A stretch of DNA of 64,000 nucleotides from Hymenolepis diminuta (lineage: Eukaryota; Platyhelminthes; Cestoda; Cyclophyllidea; Hymenolepididae): assembly GCA_900708905.1 (NCBI GenBank), contig CAADRB010000045.1, positions 823,311 to 887,310 on the forward strand, written 5' to 3'. Position numbers and translations under genes: made by a program. Shown in pieces: positions 51,365 to 63,762 of the stretch. The notes under the pieces are model-generated. The model was not told the origin of the DNA and did not search any database. It saw only the letters and a list, made by a program, of their open reading frames with translations. Position 1 is the first letter of the stretch. Each line of letters starts with the position of its first letter.

Positions 51365-52890
51365 CTTCCACTTTAAAATAATGTAGGCTAAATAATGACG
51401 TGCCGCCAACAACCCTTTTGTACATATAGGGCTCCTTGTTCAGATAAGCAGATTAAATTATTCGCATACTTATCCATTATATTTATTTGGAACTTATATT
51501 TATAAAATTTATTTTGAAAATATATTAGATTCTGCATTGTCGTGTTTTATATTTTCCTCAGGAAAAATAAACAAATCTTCTAAACTTTCAATTAGAACAT
51601 AGGCAATTTATTTTTTTATAATTCAATAAATATTAAGATTCACGGGGATTCCTACGGATGACTGACTTTTAAGAATAAAGCAAAATGAAACTCAGTTAAT
51701 ATTAATAAGTTGCATTTAAGATTATTAATATATGCATAGATTTATGAATAAAAAGTGCTATTGCTTTTTAATGCCCCGCATGAAATGTCCAATAGACAAT
51801 AATTTCAAAATTGGACTGAGGTGTCTATTCAATGTAGCTACGCTTATCAGTATTTTTTCTACACTTTTAGCAAATCTGAGAACACCAAAAAATAATAAAT
51901 TGTTAACAATGATGATATTTAATAAACTGAGCCTAACTGTATATTTAAAGTCTACTCAAAACAAGTGGAGCATCGTCAATTAAAATAACGTGGTTTTGAT
52001 GTTTGTTGCGAGGATGCTTTTTTAATAAACGACATGTCATAGAAGGAGATATTAACAAACGGAAGTTTTTGCACTTGCATTTAACCCAGTTGATTACCTT
52101 TCATTCCCCTACCTAAGAGCGTATATTGAAGTAAATACTATTGAGCATTTTCGAAGATGAATGAGACCATTAAACGACATATTCCGCTTTAGGGCATTTG
52201 GTTAAAATTCTCGGGGTAAGCATAATGTTATAAATATACTTTAATATACACAATGTACGTAGTCTATTTACACTTTAGCAAATGTCTAAACTTCACCGGA
52301 TTGTATGAAATTTAAATAATCCACAACTTGCTACACATTGCTAATGCTAAACCGAGAATTATGCGTGTCTAATTTTCTACCGTATTATACTATAAGTATA
52401 TTATATAACTATTCCAACTACAGATTCAATGAACTTGCGTTGTTGAATGCATGCATAACGATGCTTGAATCCCAATGCGCACAAAAATACATGATACGCC
52501 AGTACAAATACTTTTTTATTATTTAATAATAATATTATTTACTTCAATAAAACATCTGATAAATCAAATATTTTCAAGGTTTTCCTAATTAAGATCAGGC
52601 ATTAAAATATTACATGTAGTAGTTCTTCTCAATAGACACACAATTTCAATTGGGTGTCCCTCTTACCGTTGAATTTGAGTAGGTTCTCTCGCCATTTTGT
52701 GCATGGGGTTATTTTCTTAAATGTATTCTTTGGTTTTTAGGATATAGCATTTCTCATTTATTTTATTAAAATCGAATTTAATGCGTTATAAATAGTTCTG
52801 ATCTTTTTATTACGATTTACATTTATTAGCAATACGCTTACTTAGATTTACTGTTGCTTATTAATTGAAACTTTTTTGTCCAGTTTTAAC
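51365..52890. other. Head-to-head spacer between RhoGDI and PP2A-A
   Basis: A spacer of 1.5 kb with both genes reading outward. A CRE/E-box-like TGACGTG lies at 51,396-51,402, about 30 bases upstream of the RhoGDI ATG. The rest is AT-rich with no gene I recognise; the 83- and 62-codon open frames at about 51,732 and 52,338 have no known motif. It likely contains both promoters. Confidence 0.5.
52871..52883 (+). promoter_or_regulatory. 3' splice acceptor just upstream of the PP2A-A start
   Basis: CTTTTTTGTCCAG is a strong acceptor ending 7 bases before the ATG at 52,891. It may receive a non-coding 5' exon or a spliced leader. If a leader ending in AUG were joined here, it would read AUG UUU UAA, a two-codon upstream frame, and the protein would still start at 52,891. 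Confidence 0.5.
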
Positions 52891-55800
52891 ATGAATGCAC
52901 AAACAACAAGTAGTGGATCAGATAACCAAAAACAGGAACCTGGCAGTATAGGAACACCAAGCATAAATCAAGAAGAGGAGGAATTTTATCCACTTGCCGT
53001 TTTAATAGAAGAACTACGTAATGAAGATGTCCGTTTCCGTTTAAATAGTATTCAAAGACTTTCAACAATTGCCTTGGCCCTCGGACCAGAAAAGACCCGA
53101 GGTCAACTTATTCCCTTTCTTACTGATGCCATTTACGATGTCGAAGATGTTATGGTTGCAATTGCCGAGGAATTAGGCCGTTTTGTTCCCTATGTCGGTG
53201 GTGTTGCATATGCTCCTTGTTTGATCAATCCGCTGGAAAGTCTCGTTCTGGTAAGTGTACCAAGTAGTTTACCGCACATTTAAAACTTTCAATTCACATT
53301 ATGTCATAAATACATAAAGCTCTTTTGGCTTACACACCCGTTTTTCTCTCAGTTGTACCACAGGTCAATTGTAGTTTCAAGGAGAAATGTCAAATCTTTT
53401 GTGTTCATGTTAGACTTTTCTACTCGTTATGGTTAGATTACTTGTGAATGTAGTTTTAAATTGTACAATCATTCGTTTATGACTTACGTATCTAATATGC
53501 ATGCGTTCCTCTGCTTTTATTTTTAATATCTACCGATTAATTGCCTTTTCCCCGAATGAATACTGCTTTTCAGTAAAATATAGTAAGTGCTACAAACTTT
53601 ACCATTCTGACTAATGTTTATTAGTTCTACCATAATCGTTTGTTCTTGCTAACGCTAACTTCGAGTTCTTTTTAAATTGGCTACCTATATATTCCTGCGA
53701 GAAGGAAGTATCGTGGTTATTATTTGATCTGTTCGGTAGAATTATTTATCATTGCTGTACATTTTGGTTACCGGATATGGGTATGCACATTTTGAATAAT
53801 CTTCAGTTCAAGATTCTTAAGCACCTTATTCAATCATGTATAACATATCAGTGTTCATTTTTCGTCCCGTAAATTTTGTCTGACCTATTTGTTGAGCTCT
53901 TATAATTATATAAAGTCTTTAGTTAAACTGTTTATTTCAGATACTTTGCACTAGATTGGCCGGTAGTTTTCCATTTTTGCGGCGTTTTATCAACTCTTTT
54001 CATCTATAGATTACCTTTTTCCGAATTTGTAATTAGATTTCCGTTGTAATGTTTCAATTTCGTTTCATACTAACTTTTCTCCCCTAGGTGTAGTCCATCA
54101 GCTATATATTTCTTACTTCAGTCTGAACAGTTAGTTAAAGTAGCTGTATTGTTAAAACGTTATAAATAAATAGTATGTGATCATTTTAATCCCCAGTGCC
54201 TACAGACATCCTTCATATGAATATCCCAATTTATTTTCTGTTATAGTGGTACTAAACCGTATCAATCAAAGATTGAATGGGGTTCTAAAATGTAATCTTT
54301 GAAAAATAAAATTATTTTTAAATTTTTTTTACTTCATCAACGTCTTCTGTGTTTACTACCAAGGTGTACAATACACCATTAAGACTTTCCTATTTACCAT
54401 ATTAAAGTCTATTTCCTCGTAAAACATAGTTTTCAATGGCTAAAAGTTGTATGAGGAAAGCCAATTATTCATCCATTTATAACAAATTTTTCTCGGTTAT
54501 AATTTTTTATTAATTGTTAAGTTTATTTTGGTCCTTAAAATATGCGACACATCGACTGCTTGTATTTTGCGAAGTTTGACTTCGTCAAAGCTGATCATTG
54601 CCCAAATAATCTTACTAGGTAATCTTTAGTGTCCATTATTGTAAGGTCTAAGTTTCTTGGTTTGAAATGTTTATACTAATTCCTAACCAAAGTAAATCAG
54701 CACTACATCACCGACTGTATTGTTTTTTTTACGTGACCCATTATTTTAACTTTTTTTCATATTCCAAGTCAATTTCGCGTATTATCGCAAATTTTAAAAG
54801 TTGTTATTTATTTTCCCATTTCCGTCCTTATCGTAAAAAAGAGAAGCAAGAGACGTAACTGTAATAAATAAAATTCATTCAGTTTAAATTCAATCTGATT
54901 GCACTTCACTATAATAGATTAAATTTAGCGTCAGTGTCATTCGAGAAATAATATTCTTAAAATCTCATTTTCTCATTCTGTTTTCATGGTTAACTTTAAA
55001 ACATTTATTAAATGGGACATAATTCACAGGGATTTAGATTTAGTTTTTTAGTGTTTTATTTACTGGAGGGAACAGAGTTAAACCAGTTTTTATTCTCAAA
55101 AAGTAAAGATTCCTATCAATCTCCAGTATTAATCTGTCTCTGTTCTTGAGACCTTTTTGACCTTATCGTTACGTTCAGTTGCCCCTTCTATTGTAGTGAC
55201 CTTGTCACATTTTCTGTTAACTAATTTCTTCTTGATATTTCCCAGTTGTCAAACATCATGCATTTAGCCTTGCGATCCCTGCCTTTTCGTATATCTTTGA
55301 ACCCCTTCTCTGAAGGTATACTTTCAGCTATCTGCAAGACTAACGACATTTCCTCGTTCTTTCAATGTGGACGCTGTATTCCGTGTATCCGTTCGTATTA
55401 AAATTTTGGTTCTTTACCCTTGAGCTGTACCTTCTCACTTCTATCGCAGTTCTAATTTTTCAACTTAAATTACACAATTTTAGCGAAGCCATTTTTCAGT
55501 GAATTAGCTTTATGCCATACATGTAGTTCACTTTTAATTTTCACGTCTGTTTAATTTTAACCTCTCGATGCCTTAGAAGCTTTTCGATTGCTAGATTTTA
55601 TTCAAGTAATAGGTATTAAATGCTCTTTTATTATTCCCTCATTTAGTCATTGACCTAATTAAAAGCTTCATTTGTTAATTAAATCGGTTAAATCAGATTA
55701 GGTCTGCTTCTTTCGTTTCGCATCTTTTGATGAATAGAACCCTAGATCGGTTATATTTTTCGAAGTTCGAATCTTCATTTCTGCGGATTTGGAAGTTTAG

Positions 55801-58800
55801 AATTAATTGAAGACATTAACTGGCTTAAATGGCAAGTTCATTTAATAAATGAAAATTATTAAATGATAGTCGTATTAATGATAGAAATCGGATCGTGATG
55901 CGTTTAACTTCCGATTGTATATTTATTGGGGAGAAGGAAGTGTGAAATTGTGATATTTTTGGTCTTTGTTTTAGCTAAATATTCGTAAGGGTGTTACTAC
56001 TGATTAGAGTTCAGTTTTGACGCCTAGTTACATTAGATGGTTTGCATTCCTTATTTTCTTAATGAAATATTTCACAAACCTATTTTATAAAAAAAGCATA
56101 CATTGAATCACTAATCTAATTTTTGCAACTCCTTTTTTCTTGCCAAGGTTGAAGATTCAAATGTCCGTGAAAAGGCTGTTCAGTCGATGAGGTTACTAAC
56201 TCGAGAACATAATGAAAAGGACCTACGTGAGCACATTTACCCTTTAGTTCGTCGCTTGGCAACCGGAGACTGGTTCAGCAGTCGTGCTTCAGCATGTGGT
56301 CTCTTCGCTGTTGTCTATGGACGTGTTGACAATGCTGCTCGTTTGGATATTCTTTCTCTTGCGCAAAATCTCACGACGTGAGTTTACTCTGCTTAATATT
56401 ATTACGTCTATTTTATTGAGAGTGACCCATTTATGTTGACCTGGGTAACGTATAGTCTTCGATATTACATTTACTGAGGCTAAGGCTGAACTCATTTTGA
56501 AGATTTCGTATCTAATGAATTAATATTTCTTTGATTGAATCATTAATTGTGCCACTTTATTCTTAGTACCTTCTTGGCTTGATTTGTTTAAATAAGTTAT
56601 GTCCGATTAGAGATTATTGGGCAAAGAATTACATTGGATGTCGGTTTTCATATGTTAAGATTCGCATTAATTTGTATTTTTTGTAACTATATATTTCACA
56701 AACCAATTCTACTTTATTTTATACCAGAACAAAACGCATATCTAAAACTGCTCAAACCTTTGTAGCTGACTCCCTCATTTTCTTAATTTAAGTTTGTCAA
56801 ATGATATTGCGCACATTGAAATAAGCATAGACGGAAGCCACACAATTTTATTAATAAGTGCCATTTACATTCTTGGAAGGGAATTTCGAATATTTCTTGG
56901 ATAAGGTGAGGGGAAATTGGATAACCTGAAATATCTGATTTGTAAACATGTTCGGCAGTCCCTCGACCTAGTACCCATTTCATCTACAATCCGTGACCTC
57001 TGCCCTGGTAGACATAGCTATTTATCACCGCGTCAAGTGCAACACAAATCTAAAAGTCTACGTTTTTATTTAATGCTTCCATTACTAACACCAAACTTGT
57101 GGTACCCCCACAGTAGGCCGGATGGCACGATGGTTAACATATTGCTTTCAAGTCAGAGAATACGGGTTTGGTACTATTTGGCTCACATCTGGTGAACGGC
57201 GCGACAAATTGATGTTTAAGACTTGTTGGTAAAGGGATAACAAAAACTGAGATTTCAGATGCTATTCCTCTGCTTAGTAGTACGCTGCCATTTGCATCCC
57301 CGCATCCCCATCTTCCGGTTACTGTTTGATTTTTACTTCTGGTTACTGGTTGAACACAATTTGCTTAGCTTGTTGCCATGCCAGTTATGCAAGTAGCGAT
57401 TTGTGACTTATCATCATGTCGAAATGACTAATTTTTTCAATCGGTCACGGGAATTGGAAGTGGGCGATTTAGGGCAATGTGCTGTTGTCTGTATTGGTTG
57501 CTATTGGCAATAAATTATTTCTGTTATTCTAAGTCATGAGTGAGATATGTGTAGGTCGTAAAATTTGTGCAATTTTGTTACGCACTTTTCCTATCTGCTG
57601 ATATGATTCAATGTCATTATATGATCAGGTTCATGACTTGTCTTAGTCATATGCCAATTGAAATTGCGTCGATTAACTTCGAAAACCAAAATCAATTTCG
57701 AGAGATCTGAAGTATGCCAGAGTTTCATGCCTTTTAATGCATGAGATTAAAGTAGCTACTTTAAGAGCCTAATCAAATTAGGCTTGGAAATCTCCTCATA
57801 GAACTAAGGATCTTCCTAAGTCTAACAGCATACAAGAGCCATTTCGTGTTTTTATGACAGCATACAAGGATGTTTTCATTTTGGGAAATTCCCGCAAAAT
57901 TGATGAGCGACATTTCAAATTCTCTTTGTTTTAGTGACGATACACCCATGGTTCGACGTGCTCTCGCCGCAGTATTAGGCGAACTAGCATTAGCAATGGT
58001 TGGTGTGGCACCAGTCTCAGATGCAGCAGCAGCACCATCGTTGGTAGGTACCGCTGGCCCCATCAACGCAGAGACGGAAGCCGCTGCAGCAGCCGAAGAT
58101 TTCCCCTTGGATCGTCTATCCTCAACTGGAAATAGCCAGCAAAACCAATTAGAAAATGACTCTGCCTCGACTCCTACTCCCACAAGTCAGAATTCCACCG
58201 ACGCTGACCTCTTTAACCCAATCGAAGAGACCCCAGAGGTCATAGAAGCCCGTACACAAATTGTCTCATCTCTCGTTCCCATTTTCAATGATCTCGCCTA
58301 CAAAGATGATCAGGAGTCGGTTCGGTTGATTGCTCTGGAGAGTGCTGTTCCACTAGTGAGAGCACTTGGACCCCAATTGGCAGAGCAGCATGTTGTACAG
58401 GGTCTACAGAAGATTCTTGAATTGAAGTCGTGGCGTTCGAGATGCCTTCTGGCTAAGAAGTTGACTTCGCTTCAGACGTGTCTTGGACCTCGCGTCACTA
58501 AAAACTGCCTTGTTGTAAGTCATCCTCTCTTTTGTAGGGCATCATGTAAAGTCAATTTAAGTAATACTGAAATATTTGTTTGAGCTTAGTTTTTGTCAGT
58601 TTAATGGCAATGTAATTCGGTGGTATCTTTTTATTGATATTTGGAAGGTCTGATTGTCAGGATCTACCATGAATTCGTTATTATCCCTTCTTTACACATT
58701 CTACAACGTCACGAGCTGACAAGCCCATTTGTTAGTTGCTTATCTGTGGTATATCAGCTGCCTTTCAATCGGGATTGATGTAAGAAACAGACGTTTTTGT

Positions 58801-61550
58801 ATTTTCTGTCTCTTTCATTACTTGTTTGACATATATGTCACTTCTGCCAAATTTTATTTGTATGAGCTTAACTGCCCCATTTTTCGCAGGTGACAACTTT
58901 GGCATTTTGCTAGTTCGGTATTCTCTTTAAAGGTTCGCTAAGTTAACTAATCTTTATTTGTTATGCAAACTTGCATTCAATTTTTCTTTTCTATCCATTG
59001 AGAGTCTTGAAGAGCTTTGACTCGGTTTTAATTTGGGTTTGACATTAAATAGATTGTATAGAAGAATAGGTTCAATGAACGTTTCCGTTAATTTGTGTTG
59101 AAAAGTTTTAAGTTACTGCCGAAAGCTTCCATCTAACATTTTCAAGTTCTTTTCTCGTTTTATCGATTAGGCCAATGCTTTGTACGCCTTGTCATCTTTT
59201 ATCATCTACTTCAACAGACAAAATTTGATAGATTATTGTGCAGAAGTAGTTGTTTTGAATTATATTAACTTCCTGTTACTAATTCTTTTCACATTTCTCT
59301 TCTATTATTATTGCATGGAATCATTATAGGAGCGGTATCTTAAGTGAATTTGTCTACATTATCACTCACTAAAAAGGAGGAGTTCAGTTCAGTTTTGAAG
59401 TATTTTATCCGTCTATGTTTGATCTTCAAACATAGACCACCTTCACCTTCAAAATGTGATTATGGTTAGCTTAACTATTTATTTTATTGGCGATCTAAGA
59501 CAATGGAAGTCATCCACTTAATTGTGCACTCATTAGATTTGACTTCTCTTATACCATATCCGTGGCATCTCTCTCCTTATTCCCCTCTCTTTGTGAAAAT
59601 TAGGGAGTGTGCGTTAAATGTTAATATTTCATTATTATCTTGTTTTTGTAGGGTCTCTTTTTAGCACTCCTTGCGGATGATATTGCAGAAGTTCGCTGCG
59701 CTACTGCAGCCCAAATCACCACTTTCACCAGCTGTCTTCTCAATGGTCAGCCCCTCTCAAAGTCCAATTCAATGAGTGGGGACAAGACGGACGGCGTCAC
59801 TTCTCTCGGCACTCCTACGAACAACAGTTCCTCCATGGAAGGCATTATTGAAGGTTAGTTATTGTGGGATAAATGGAGACTCGATTCGATCAATTAGTAA
59901 ATCAAATGGGAATAGATACCTGGTTTTACTTTATTTGTTGTGATGTGGCAAATAAGAAACAAAGATCCCAAGCACCAAAAGCTTTAGTTATAAGCTCTTT
60001 AACCGAGCCGTCTAGAAATAAGTACAAGTCATCTCATCAATCACGATCTTGGAGTTTATCATTTCCATCCTTCATCGAATTATGGATTTATCCCCTTTTT
60101 AAACTCAAGTTCCTGATTTTTCGCCCAATTCAACCGTTCAGAGTTGCTGTTTAGGTGAAGAAATTTTGCAGTTTTCGTCAGCTGGGGGAGAACATGTGTT
60201 GCCAACTTCGCTTTGACATTTTATCAAAAGGGAATATGACTATTCGGTTAATTACTTTAAATTTGCTTGTCAAGTCATGTCACAAGATCAATGCTCCTTG
60301 ATGCACACCCAGTGATGCAGATGGCCGTGGTCATTAGTTAATTTTTTTCAACAAAGGGAAATGGTCGATTGTGAGCTTCTCATGGGCGAATCTAGAATAC
60401 CATTCCTCTGCCCAAGTCAAGTGTTGTGAACTTTTTCCATATTGGGTTTGGGAATTCTTTCGCAGGAATTGAAATCTGCTATAACCTATGAAGTCATTAT
60501 GATAGGATAAACAAATCTAGCTAAATTGTACCCTTCCATTTTCGATAGTATTTATCATATGACAAGATGGAAAGAAGATATGGCACGAAAATCGTGCGGA
60601 TAGTATAACGAAGATAATCTCAATATGCGTCAGTTTGACGTTTGAAACAAACCGATAGGTGACTTATAGGAGTGGATAACAATAAGTACATTCAATGGTT
60701 ACTACATTGGTTATGCATTTTTCTAAATTAAATCTTATTTATATTCCATTTATCGACTACGAGGAGTGTGCCATATAAATTTTATTGATTCTAATCTACT
60801 AACTTTTTGTTTCTTGAACTAGGTGGAGTTGAGCCAGTAGAAGAAGTTACAACACCGAAAGCCTTTGGCTTCCCTGACACTGAAGTAGAGACTTTTGTTC
60901 TTCAACGACTCCTACCCGCTTTGGCCGAATTGAATTCCGACTCCAACGTCCACGTAAAAGTAAAGTTGGGTCAGGCCGTACTCGGCCTAGCCCCTCTTCT
61001 AGGTCGTGATCTCACAGTGACTCATCTCCTGCCAATCATCCTCAATCAACTTAAAGACGACTCCCCGGATGTTCGATTGGGTGTCATTGGAAGTCTCGAA
61101 TTAGTCAATAATGTGGTGGGTGTAGAGGAAGTTGCGTCCTCCCTTCTTCCAGCCATTGTGGAACTTGCCAAAGTTCCCGTCTGGCGTGTACGTCTTGCAG
61201 TTATCAACCAAATGCCCCTTCTTGCCGATCAACTGGGACAAGCCTTCTTTGAGGCCCGTTTGATGGAACACTTTCTAACCTGGTTGGCCGACGCCGCCTA
61301 TGCAGTTCGAGAAGCCGCAGTGGCTAATCTCACATGTCTGACTTCCAAATTTGGAACCGAGTGGGCGAGGAAACATTTCCTGGATCAGATTATCGAATTG
61401 TCGAGGAATGAAAACTACCTTCAAAGAATGATTTCACTACAGTGTATCATCTCGATATCGCCGCTTGTTGATGCCCCCACGTGTAAGGACATTCTGCTCC
61501 CCACAGCACTTGGAATGGAACGTGATCGTGTACCTAATGTTCGCTTTAAG
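52891..61550 (+). CDS. PPP2R1A: PP2A scaffold subunit A (PR65), 3' end beyond window
   Basis: This all-HEAT-repeat scaffold holds the PP2A catalytic subunit and a regulatory B subunit. Exons: 52,891-53,250; 56,148-56,377; 57,935-58,514; 59,652-59,853; 60,823-61,550, giving 700 residues so far, all junctions in frame. Landmarks: [104 protein letters not shown] and VPNVRFK. Human PR65 is 589 residues in full, so this one is longer. The extra length is an acidic N-terminus of about 30 residues, an Ala/Ser/Thr/Pro-rich insert at residues about 220-300, and a second at about 422-475. The last C-terminal repeats are not found up to 64,000. The start is the first ATG, after a strong splice acceptor. 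The subunit is certain; alpha or beta type does not apply outside vertebrates. Confidence 0.93.
57113..57190 (+). repeat. tRNA-derived SINE-like head, copy 2 (PP2A-A intron 2)
   Basis: GCCGGAT at the left can pair over seven bases (two G-U) with ATTTGGC at the right, as in a tRNA acceptor stem. Between them lie ATGGCACGATGG (A-box-like) and CGGGTTTGGTACT (decayed B box). It aligns with 46,806-46,875. The D and T arms are too damaged for a working tRNA. Confidence 0.5.
60276..60430 (+). repeat. Dispersed repeat family R2, copy in PP2A-A intron 4
   Basis: Shares CACAAGATCAATGC, AATGGTCGATTGTGAGCTTC and TAGAATACC with the ASCC3 intron copy at 13,978-14,130 in the same order. Confidence 0.55.
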
Positions 61551-61970
61551 GTTAGTTCACAAAAATTCTTCGAGTATGGCTGTATTAGAAAATATGTTTA
61601 CCACATTTAACTATAAATAGGTAGTGGTTTGTAATTCTTCTTGGAAAGATTCGATGGAATATATGCAAGCTCGAGACTCTTTGACCTGTAATTCAGATTG
61701 AAATTAAATTCCGCAATGTTCTAGCTTCGGCTCTAAGGATATTATTTAGCCATGTGCGCCTTAAAATAGTGTTTGAAATGCTTTCGGTGTGATTTAGTAC
61801 AAATTTGAAATCCATCGACGCAATTGCAAAGACTATTCACGTTAAATAGTAGTTGGTAGAAAGACGATCAGATATCCTATATAGTTATTGAAGTAGAGTC
61901 GTTTTATCGAATCCAAAACAAGTTTTACAAATCCCCTCAGCTACGGAGGATCGGTAATGCGGTAATGAGT

Positions 61971-62136
61971 GCAATCAGAAGATACGAGACCAATGTCCAA
62001 CGGCCCACATCTACTGATGAATGTGGATAACCGCATCGGGTAATTCTGGCGAACAGTGAAAGGGGGTGGTAGAATCTGAAGTTCTCATCGGATCGGCTCT
62101 TGAATACCTTCCCTCTATCCAATTTTCAGTGTTGTG
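61971..62136 (+). repeat. Dispersed repeat family R2, copy after PP2A-A exon 5
   Basis: Shares AATCAGAAGATACGAGACCA, GGATAACCGCATCGGGTAAT, GGTGGTAGAATCTGAAGTTC and TGAATACCTTCCC with the other R2 copies in the same order. Confidence 0.55.
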
Positions 62137-63609
62137 TACTTTCCTTGGTGTTTGGTGTGTGTGGTGGAAGTTTTTCTATAAGCAATATGTTTTACACGGA
62201 ATCCTGTCTCTATGTATGTAGTGATGGCTTGCGCTTTTGGCTTTTTTTGAAAATACCGACTTCTTTGATTTCCTATCTATTTATATTTTCTACAACCGGG
62301 AGATCTGATATATTGTTCCTTATGTGCCATGCATTTAACAGTCGAAAATATACCCCTAGATTTTGTAAGAATGATTAGACCGATTATATTTGTAACTGAT
62401 CACCTTTCTCCTTAAATTCAGCCCTAATAAAATACTGAACTTAACATGCACTCAAACCTTAGTTGACAGCCTGGGACAAAATGATCTGGCCCCATTAAAT
62501 CGTAATTCTCCTTGTCGATGGAAGTGTCCTTCATCGCTTGAAATGCTCTTTTGTTCCCGTATGAGTATGAAATCAACTTTATACAAAATATAATCTACAT
62601 TCTATACCCGTTCTTGCTCCCCTTTATGAGTTTTTTGGGACTTTCTTACAAGGGAGATCCCAGCATCCTTTTTATTAGTCTTAAGTGTATGCAAGGTATG
62701 AGCAAGTGATTGGTATATTTGAGACTACACAGTTATACTACCACCTTCTAACTTATTTCGGTCTTCACTACACTACATAATATGAAAAAGAGGAAGGCAA
62801 TGGTTGGAGAGCTTTAGTGAAAGCAGATAGAAAGCTCGGAGAAGCGAGAAAGCCTTGTGTTTGTGTTTATGTGTGAGTATACAAAATTGTTTCTATAGCA
62901 CGAAAGAATTATGAAGTGTAACTGAACCTTGGCTACAATTACATTCTCATTACGATGTGGGCAATCAGCTGCATCAATTGACTGAGTTTGGTTGAGTCAT
63001 GCTGGCGATGATGTTCTTAGCCCTATGTGGGAAATCAGCTCATAACGATTAATCGTCTAGACTTGTCGTGATCTGTGGTTACAACAAATATGGAGTGAAC
63101 GATATCAAGCTATTGTTTTCCATCTTAGCTACTCTGTTATTATTAATAAGCATTAACTATATGCGTTTCTGCATAGTTTACAGCATCCCGTTTGACAAGC
63201 AGTAGTCCAAGTATCAAATAGTTCGTACGTCGATTTGAGGTCTGGAATATGATGAAGTACATTGGCTGCGGTTTGCATTCACCTTGTCTATTTTTGAACA
63301 GTTTTCTCGTTGCTCAAATCAAATCGCTGCGAATACATACATTAACGTTTCTAAATGTGGGATAAAATTAACCCACATCCAAGCTTTGCGCCTTGGTATG
63401 TATTTCTTCGGTGATCTCTTAATAGGTATATTGCGCTTGTTAGTAATTTTCAGGCAAAATTAAGCTTAACCTCGTGAAGAATTATAAAATACCAGGAAAT
63501 TCCTATTTTCTTAAGCGGCATGCGTATTGGAAAGTCAGTTTTTCATCCACGCTCCTAATTAATTATATTCCATTTGGGAAAGTGTTTTCTAACACTATTC
63601 CTTTGAATA

Positions 63610-63762
63610 GAGAGGTAACATTATGGAGCCTCAGTGTTGAAAAACACCAAGTCTGCCATCTCCACCGCTTTATTAACCAGACTCACGTAATATGGTTGGT
63701 CATTCTGCTCCCTGAGTGTGAGCTCATAAATGGTCATCAAACTTGTGATCTCTGATTTCATA
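63610..63762 (-). repeat. Dispersed repeat family R2, inverted diverged copy
   Basis: Reverse-complement reading gives AAATCAGAGATCACAAG, then a TGACCAACC block, CTGGTTAATAAAGCGGTGGA and GGCTCCATAATGTTACC, matching the order of the 13,978-14,130 copy. More diverged than the others. Confidence 0.35.

Noticed and set aside
52876..52890. Upstream TTG start for PP2A-A
   Set aside because: It falls across a strong 3' splice acceptor; the first ATG at 52,891 is the sensible start.
57773..58183. 136-codon minus-strand open frame
   Set aside because: It lies antisense to PP2A-A exon 3. Its Ala-rich stretch mirrors the low-complexity insert, and it matches no protein.
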